Positions 6,730 to 11,183 of a DNA stretch of 11,183 nt are shown here, in pieces. The first letter of the stretch is position 1. Each line of letters opens with the position of its first letter. The translations under genes and the position numbers were made by a program. Under the pieces are notes generated by a model. The model ran no database searches. It was given only the letters and a program-made list of their open reading frames with translations, and was not told the origin of the DNA. Source of the DNA: CAWBRT01 sp050015355 (GTDB lineage: Bacteria > Acidobacteriota > Terriglobia > Terriglobales > Acidobacteriaceae); NCBI GenBank assembly GCA_050015355.1, contig JBEKBO010000136.1, forward strand, positions 1 to 11,183. Reading direction: 5' to 3'.

Positions 6730-7701
6730 GTGAAGAGGTGGACGGCAGACGTTGTGTCAACCATGGCAGAGTCAACTCAGGCTGGTTTCAAGAGCGAACT
6801 TAAGGCATGGAGCACTGCATTTACCGTTGCGAAAAACGAGGAGCAACAGTCGATGCCGATGAGGGATATAGACGGGAGCATCGTTCAGGCCGTGATTTCC
6901 CGTTGGTACACCGGAAATGGGTTAAAGAGGGTTGGAGAGAAGACCATCAAGAATCGTGTGGCCACTCTCCGAGATGCATGGAAGTGGGCAATCGAATGGA
7001 AGTTCACGAGGGCTCCGTTTCCAAACCTTCGATTGCCTGTTTGGGATAAGGACGAGGCCAAAGCGAAACGACCTGCATACACAATGGAGGTCGTGAAGCG
7101 GGTAATGGCCGAGTCTGAGTACCCGTACAATCTGATCTGGTGGCTCGCCTTTGAACTTCACGTCCGCCGAGGGGAAATTTGCGGTCTAGATGTGGGTCAC
7201 ATTGATCTGAGTAAGCGGGAGGTCACGATTCGCCGCAATAGAGTGATGTCCCAAGTGAAGAGCACCAAAGCGAACAAGCCAAGAGTGTTCTCCATCAGTG
7301 AAGAACTTTGCGAAGCATTGCGACCGCTGATCCGGGATCGAGCGCCTTGCGAACCACTGTTTTTGTCACCGGAGGGTGTGCGCCTTCACCCAGAAAATCT
7401 TGTGAAGCGATACCTCAATCCAATCTTGGAGAAGCTTGGCATTAAGGTGAAAGGTACCGCTCTCCACGGTTTTCGCCACGGTGCAGCAACAGAATTGGAT
7501 AGGCGCAAAGTTCCGATGGCCACTAGGATGAATCGCCTCGGCCATGCCGATGAATCAACAACCTACCTGTACACCCATGCCGTTACAGAGGACGACAGGC
7601 GAGTCTCGTCAATTTTAGGTAAGGAACTGTCGCAAGCTTTTACGCACGGTTTTACGCAAGCAGAAGAAGACGATGAATTGATGATTCTCGGAACTGCTTG
7701 A
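6730..7701 (+). CDS. int: Tyrosine recombinase / integrase of the tRNA-fMet element
   Basis: Catalyses site-specific recombination between att sites through a covalent 3'-phosphotyrosine. The protein has 323 residues from GTG 6730. Residues 1 to about 95 are a SAM-like core-binding domain (STQAGFKSELKAW) and the rest is catalytic. All six active-site residues are visible: R146 in HVRRGEI, a beta-hairpin lysine (K177 or K180 in KSTKANKPR), H246 and R249 in HGFRHG, H272 in LGH, and Y281 nine residues later in YLYTH. HVRRGE in place of the common GLRRGE is a small deviation. The frame upstream of the GTG still reads like integrase (TFEDF before VKRW) but has no start codon before TGA at 6679, so the N-terminus, including any arm-binding domain, is probably truncated. 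The stop is 61 bases before attR. Activity is possible but not certain. Confidence 0.9.
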   Translation: MKRWTADVVSTMAESTQAGFKSELKAWSTAFTVAKNEEQQSMPMRDIDGSIVQAVISRWYTGNGLKRVGEKTIKNRVATLRDAWKWAIEWKFTRAPFPNLRLPVWDKDEAKAKRPAYTMEVVKRVMAESEYPYNLIWWLAFELHVRRGEICGLDVGHIDLSKREVTIRRNRVMSQVKSTKANKPRVFSISEELCEALRPLIRDRAPCEPLFLSPEGVRLHPENLVKRYLNPILEKLGIKVKGTALHGFRHGAATELDRRKVPMATRMNRLGHADESTTYLYTHAVTEDDRRVSSILGKELSQAFTHGFTQAEEDDELMILGTA

Positions 7702-7762
7702 ATAGATGTTACTTAGCTTATTTTTTAGAGAAAATGGCTGGAATTCTGGGGAAAATTTTGGC

Positions 7763-7810
7763 GGCTCATAACCCAAAGGTCGAAGGTTCAAATCCTTCCC
7801 CCGCAACCAA
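7763..7810 (+). repeat. attR: 48-bp copy of the tRNA-fMet 3' half
   Basis: Exact copy of 6390-6437. It holds only the anticodon-to-CCA part of the tRNA, so it is not a functional tRNA. It marks the far end of the element. Confidence 0.9.
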
Positions 7811-7838
7811 GATCTGCTACAAAACACGGCAGTTACGG

Positions 7839-7870
7839 CGGGGCTGGAATACACGGCCCCGTTTTCTTTT
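7839..7870 (+). terminator. Intrinsic terminator, probably the original one of tRNA-fMet
   Basis: CGGGGC (7839-7844) pairs with GCCCCG (7856-7861) around an 11-base loop, followed at once by TTTTCTTTT (7862-7870): a G:C-rich stem plus T-run, read on the plus strand. It begins 29 bases after the CCA of the att copy. Before the element inserted, this would have been the terminator directly downstream of the tRNA gene. It may now serve the integrase transcript. Confidence 0.75.
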
Positions 7871-7876
7871 GCAAAA

Positions 7877-7909
7877 TGTCCGTGTTCTGTCCGTGTTCTG
7901 TCCGTGTTC
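7877..7909. repeat. Three perfect tandem copies of an 11-bp unit
   Basis: TGTCCGTGTTC occurs three times without a gap (7877-7887, 7888-7898, 7899-7909). It lies between the terminator and the stop of the recombinase remnant. With a period near one helical turn it could be a binding array left from the older element. It is too short and has no spacers, so it is not a CRISPR array. Confidence 0.7.
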
Positions 7910-7920
7910 TCAATTTAGCC

Positions 7921-8111
7921 TCACTGAATCCTGCCTGCCTGCCGTATTGCAGCGGGGCGCTCTTGCTGTTGCGCGCTGGCTGTCAGGTAGTCTCGCGTGC
8001 GCCGCATCGCATCTCTCAGGTCCGCTTCACTCACTATATTGTATCTGTCTCGAAAATCGAGCGGGTCATGGGTCCGCTGATGCTCATGGCATCGCTCCAT
8101 CCCGCTCGCTT
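7921..8111 (-). pseudogene. C-terminal remnant of a second, unrelated tyrosine recombinase
   Basis: Read on the minus strand, 8111-8052 gives KRAGWSDAMSISGPMTRSIF. Removing two bases (GA, at 8051-8050) lets it continue as DRYNIVSEADLRDAMRRT and on to TGA at 7923-7921, 62 residues in all. This matches the C-terminus of a widespread integrase type whose canonical form reads about AMxISGHKTRSVFDRYNIV followed by SEADLRDA; the tyrosine of DRY (8043-8041) is the nucleophile in that family. Decay is visible: HK of SGHKT has become PM, the GA insertion shifts the frame, and everything N-terminal to KRAG is missing. The family is unlike the 6730-7701 integrase, which has a YLYTH-type tail. It implies an earlier insertion at the same tRNA. 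Confidence 0.75.
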
Positions 8112-8294
8112 TCCCTTGCGCCGTTTCGGGTTCTGTTCATACCCCCTGGGGCTGCGGAAGCGATCTGCCACCAACAAGCCGAGGCAGATGAATATGGCAA
8201 CACAGAGCATCAGCGCGGCGCCAAAAACGATCTGGTTGCCAATGCTCTCGACATCCGCCATCGTAATGGCAAATTTCAGCACTAACAGAAACAT
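8034..8294 (-). CDS. Small membrane protein of the efflux operon, C-terminus derived from the recombinase scar
   Basis: 86 residues from ATG 8294, which overlaps the outer membrane factor's stop by one base as TGATG, a classic translational coupling arrangement; GTG 8297 is an alternative start. I do not recognise the family. Residues 22-43 (core VFGAALMLCVAIFICLGLLV) form one clear transmembrane helix after a short hydrophobic N-terminus (MFLLVLKFAITMA), followed by a basic linker. Residues 62-86 are read from the remnant of the second recombinase in its pre-frameshift frame and end soon after the shift, at TAG 8036-8034. The original C-terminus was therefore probably replaced when the old element integrated or decayed. 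The N-terminal half may be a small accessory subunit of the RND pump, or a once longer protein now truncated. Confidence 0.6.
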   Translation of the reverse strand: MFLLVLKFAITMADVESIGNQIVFGAALMLCVAIFICLGLLVADRFRSPRGYEQNPKRRKGKRAGWSDAMSISGPMTRSIFETDTI

Positions 8295-9589
8295 CACGGT
8301 ATTTGCCTGACTCCGGTGGCCTGGCGGAGTTGTTCGAGTGAAAGCAGGTAGTTTGCAAGCGCCTGACGATAGGCAAGCTGTGTCGCTCGATATGTGCGTT
8401 CGGCGTCGAGGAAGTCCAGTAGAGCAACCGCGCCTTGGCGATACGCGAACTCGGCGATATCGCGAGAGTCCTGGGATTCCTTGAGATAGCCGGAATGGTA
8501 GAGGTTGACGATTTCTTCGCTGCTCAGGACACTCTCGAATGCGTTTCGCACATCCGAGAGGACGGTTTCCCCGGCGGCCTTCGAGGTGAACTCCGCCTGC
8601 GTCTGCGCGAACCTGGTGCGCGCAATTTCTCCCTGGTTACGGTTAAAGATGGCGAGCGGAATATTAAAGAACATGGAGCCGGTACTGGCTGCGGATACGT
8701 GGGAGTAGTTAAAGGAAACATTCAGGTCCTGCTTGCCATTGGCTTTCGCCAGAGCTACCTGGCTCTGAGCCGCTGTCACTCCGAATTGCGCCGCGCGCAA
8801 ATCCGGTCTCTGCTGCAAGGCAAGCGCCTGCAAGTCATCAATCCCGCTCTTCAGCAGCCGATATTCGAGATCGCCTTCGACATCGTAATCGCGAGGAACG
8901 GCGTCATAGCCGAGCAACTGTCGCAGCGAAGTCAATGCTTGCGCCTTGGCGAGGCGGGCGGAGTTGACGTCCGTTTGAAACTGCAACAGTTGCACCTTGA
9001 TCTTGAGGAAGTCGCCTTTGCTGATGTCGCCGCCCTGGAAACGGTCTTCATTGATCCTGACCGTCTGCTCAAAGCTCTTGAGGTCTTGCAGCGCGAAGGC
9101 AAGGTTGGATTCCGCCAGTAAAACGTTGATGAACTGCTGGGCCACATTGAACCTGAGCGCGCGTTCCATGTCCGCGATTTGGGCTACGGTGACGTGCGTC
9201 TGATCGCGGGCCGCATCCTGCCTGCGCAGCCGTTTGCCGCCACGCTCAATCAGGTAGCCGGCTCCGATATCGAACTGCTGCAAGGTGTCGAGCGTGTTGG
9301 TCGAAAACAACCCCGGGTTGAAGAACGGAACGAACTGCGAATCCCACGACAGCAGCGGATTAGGACGCAAGCCGGCGGTCACTTCCTGCGCCTTGTTTTG
9401 ATCGATCTGGGTTCGCGCTGCCTTGATCGAGGGATTGTTTGTGAGCGCTAATTGCAGAGCCTGCTCCAGCGTGATCCTGGTGGTCTGGGCGGCGGCTGCA
9501 CCGCAAAGAGACGCGATAACACAGAGCAAGATGACCCAGGCGTAAACTCGAAGGCCGCGCAATGGCATGGCTGGCTTGGTTGGCGTCAT
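8294..9589 (-). CDS. czcC: CzcC-like outer membrane efflux protein (TolC superfamily)
   Basis: Outer membrane channel that completes a tripartite RND pump across the envelope. 431 residues, normal for CzcC. The signal peptide has a hydrophobic core (AWVILLCVIASL, about 17-28) and probable cleavage at AAAA/QTT after residue 34. Two OEP repeats follow: the first opens with ITLEQALQLALTNNP (39-53) and the second covers about 240-425, ending with the CzcC-typical LLDFLDAERTYRATQLAYRQ helix. Both halves are rich in Ala/Gln helices, as expected for the periplasmic coiled-coil barrel. ATG 9589 overlaps the pump gene's stop as ATGA, and AGGAG lies 10 bases upstream. The family and the neighbouring CzcA-type pump support heavy-metal export; a TolC-like general channel is less likely. 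The exact metal cannot be read from this protein. Confidence 0.92.
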   Translation of the reverse strand: MTPTKPAMPLRGLRVYAWVILLCVIASLCGAAAAQTTRITLEQALQLALTNNPSIKAARTQIDQNKAQEVTAGLRPNPLLSWDSQFVPFFNPGLFSTNTLDTLQQFDIGAGYLIERGGKRLRRQDAARDQTHVTVAQIADMERALRFNVAQQFINVLLAESNLAFALQDLKSFEQTVRINEDRFQGGDISKGDFLKIKVQLLQFQTDVNSARLAKAQALTSLRQLLGYDAVPRDYDVEGDLEYRLLKSGIDDLQALALQQRPDLRAAQFGVTAAQSQVALAKANGKQDLNVSFNYSHVSAASTGSMFFNIPLAIFNRNQGEIARTRFAQTQAEFTSKAAGETVLSDVRNAFESVLSSEEIVNLYHSGYLKESQDSRDIAEFAYRQGAVALLDFLDAERTYRATQLAYRQALANYLLSLEQLRQATGVRQIP

Positions 9590-11183
9590 GGCTCGATGTC
9601 TCCTTCCGGCTCCGGCAAGATGTCACCCGGGCGTGCCATCCAGACATAGAGGGTGGGCAGCAGGAATAAGCCGATGACCAGGGCAACGAGCAAGCCGCCG
9701 ACGATGACGATCGCAAACGGGCGCTGTGAGTCGGAACCGATGTCGTGCGACATTGCCGCCGGGAGCAGTCCAAAGGTTGCTACCAGCATCGTCATGAGGA
9801 TCGGACGAAGCCTGAGCGTAGCCCCGTTGATGGCCGCAGTCAGCACGTTTTCGCCCCGGGTGCGAATCTGGTTGATGTATTCCAGCATGATCACCCCGGT
9901 CTGCACGGAGACGCCGAAGAGGGCGAGGAACCCGATTCCGGATGAGACGCTGAAATGTGTTCCGGTCAGCCAGAGCGCGAGCAGACCTCCGAGCGGGGCC
10001 ATGCTGACGTTGATCAATACCAGCAGCGACCATTTAAAGGATCTGAACATCGTGAACAGGATCATGAAGATCAGCAAGACCGTCAGCGGAATGATGATGG
10101 CAAGCCGGCGATTCGCGCGCTTCTGGCTGGCGTACTCGCCAGCCCAATCCAAGTAGTACCCGGTGGGCAACTTCACCTTTTCGCGCACATTGTTCATCGA
10201 CTCCTCGACCGTACTGCCAAGGTCGCGGCCGCGCACGCTGTACTTGATAGCGATGTAACGTGAGTTGCCTTCGCGGTAGATCATTGACGCGCCATCTTCC
10301 ACCTTGACGTCACAGAGCTGGCCGAGGGCAACGCGTTCGCCGGACGGAGCGAGAATGCGAATATTGGCAATGTCGTCGATGGTGCGGCGAAACGGCTCCT
10401 GGTAGCGCACGACGAGGTCGAAACGCTGTTCGCCCTCTAGCACCTGGCTGACGGGATTGCCACCTGCGGCGGTCTGAATAGCGTCCTGCACGTCGGCGAC
10501 ATTGATTGCGAAGCGATCCGTCTTCTGGCGGTTGACGGTAAGGTTGACGTTGGGCTGGCCGAGAACGCGGAAGACTCCCAGATCGGTGATGCCGGGGACC
10601 TTGCGCATCACCTCGGCGATCTCGTTCGCCTTGTTTTCAAGTTCCTTGAGATCGCTACCGAAAACCTTCACGGCCAGTTCGCCTTTCACTCCGCTGACCG
10701 CTTCCTCCATGTTGTCGGCGATCGGCTGCGAGAAGCCCCAGGTGACACCGGGAATCTTCTCCACTTCCTTGTCCATGGCGGCGATCAGTTCTTCCTTGTC
10801 GTCGTGGAATTGACTGCGCCACTGGCTTCGTGGCTTGAGGTCGACGAAGTATTCGGTGTTGAAGAAACCGGTCGCATCTGTACCGTCGTCGGAGCGGCCA
10901 ACCTGCGACACAACTTGCTTCACTTCCGGGAAGCCGGCAAAAACTAATCTCGCCTGATTCATGACCCGCGTGCCCTCGGTCGGGCCTGTGCTCGGGTCGA
11001 GCGTTCCGCGCGCCCAAATGGCTCCTTCATCGAGATGCGGCAGGAACTCGGAACCGATTACGCCGCCCAAAGCAAGATAGAGAGTCAGCACACCGGCAAG
11101 GCCCGCCATGCCCAGCGTTATAGGACGGTGTGTGATGCACCATTCCACCGATCGGCGGTAGTGAGCTGTGGTCCACGCCAGCA
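9586..11183 (-). CDS. czcA: CzcA/CusA-family heavy-metal RND efflux pump (partial, N-terminal half off right edge)
   Basis: Inner-membrane proton-driven pump of the HME-RND family. 531 codons are visible and the frame stays open to the edge (LAWTTAHYRRSVEW before the internal GTG 11148), so this is the C-terminal half of a protein of about 1,030 residues. Order: TM7 with GSEFLPHLDEG just after it, the second periplasmic porter loop with GVKGELAVKVFG and GGNPVSQVL, then the C-terminal TM8-12 cluster: IIIPLTVLLIFMILFTMF, then GIGFLALFGVSVQTGVIMLE, then LRPILMTMLVATFGLLPAA, and a last helix ending in LPTLYVWMARP. At the position of CusA's substrate methionine M623 I read Glu (EEAVSG, about 10704-10702), as in Zn/Co/Cd CzcA proteins, so divalent metals are more likely than Cu/Ag. 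That alignment is from memory. The TM4 proton-relay residues lie outside the window. It overlaps the czcC start by 4 bases. Confidence 0.93.
   Translation of the reverse strand, partial: LAWTTAHYRRSVEWCITHRPITLGMAGLAGVLTLYLALGGVIGSEFLPHLDEGAIWARGTLDPSTGPTEGTRVMNQARLVFAGFPEVKQVVSQVGRSDDGTDATGFFNTEYFVDLKPRSQWRSQFHDDKEELIAAMDKEVEKIPGVTWGFSQPIADNMEEAVSGVKGELAVKVFGSDLKELENKANEIAEVMRKVPGITDLGVFRVLGQPNVNLTVNRQKTDRFAINVADVQDAIQTAAGGNPVSQVLEGEQRFDLVVRYQEPFRRTIDDIANIRILAPSGERVALGQLCDVKVEDGASMIYREGNSRYIAIKYSVRGRDLGSTVEESMNNVREKVKLPTGYYLDWAGEYASQKRANRRLAIIIPLTVLLIFMILFTMFRSFKWSLLVLINVSMAPLGGLLALWLTGTHFSVSSGIGFLALFGVSVQTGVIMLEYINQIRTRGENVLTAAINGATLRLRPILMTMLVATFGLLPAAMSHDIGSDSQRPFAIVIVGGLLVALVIGLFLLPTLYVWMARPGDILPEPEGDIEP

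Noticed and set aside
7615..7854. 79-residue minus-strand ORF with DLNLRPLGYEP
   Set aside because: This is the reverse translation of the same tRNA fragment, a common spurious annotation, and it overlaps the real integrase end.
7877..7909. CRISPR array
   Set aside because: Contiguous 11-bp repeats without spacers and no cas genes.
7698..8285. 195-residue plus-strand ORF containing NPKVEGSNPSPAT
   Set aside because: That peptide is the translation of the tRNA 3' half in the attR copy, a well-known false gene; the rest is antisense to the recombinase remnant and the small membrane ORF.
9586..11148. Complete 520-residue RND protein starting at GTG 11148
   Set aside because: The frame is open to the window edge and the protein begins in the middle of the RND fold, so the gene is simply cut by the right edge.

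Overview
The window looks like a chromosomal segment of a GC-rich soil bacterium, most likely an acidobacterium. The evidence for this is the single-chain transaldolase/glucose-6-phosphate isomerase, a CsgG-family protein with an added C-terminal domain, an 'AQ'-type signal peptide cleavage site, and Shine-Dalgarno-led genes in tightly overlapping operons. The phylum is inferred from gene types; no rRNA or marker protein is present to settle it.

Layout. (1) Bases 1-4510, minus strand: a pentose phosphate operon read tkt > rpiB > tal-pgi. The genes overlap by 4 and 11 bases, and the last one runs off the left edge. A good sigma70-type promoter lies at 4597-4625, with two short palindromes just upstream of its -35 box. 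(2) Bases 4511-5072: the regulatory region, plus a weakly supported small minus-strand membrane protein gene (4763-5041). (3) Bases 5073-6089, plus strand: a secreted CsgG-family protein with a C-terminal FlgT_C-like segment. (4) Bases 6326-6436: a promoter and an initiator tRNA (tRNA-fMet, anticodon CAT, encoded CCA). (5) Bases 6390-7810: a very small integrated element. The 3' 48 bases of the tRNA/att region recur exactly at 7763-7810, and between the copies there is little besides one tyrosine recombinase gene with all its catalytic residues. (6) Bases 7811-8111: the far side of the att site, with an intrinsic terminator, a 3 x 11-bp tandem repeat, and the decayed C-terminus of a second, different tyrosine recombinase on the minus strand. 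(7) Bases 8034-11183, minus strand: a heavy-metal RND efflux operon read czcA (cut by the right edge) > czcC-like outer membrane factor > a small one-helix membrane protein. The C-terminal quarter of that last protein is made from the old recombinase remnant.

How they work together. The three sugar-phosphate genes form the non-oxidative pentose phosphate branch: transketolase, ribose-5-phosphate isomerase B and transaldolase, with phosphoglucose isomerase fused to feed products back into glycolysis. The RND pump and outer membrane channel would export divalent metal ions from the periplasm; the membrane fusion protein CzcB would be expected beyond the right edge. The most unusual part of the window is the tRNA-fMet locus. 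It appears to have been used at least twice as an integration site, leaving one minimal element, one recombinase scar, a native-looking terminator displaced by about 1.4 kb, and a metal-efflux operon whose last ORF runs into the scar.
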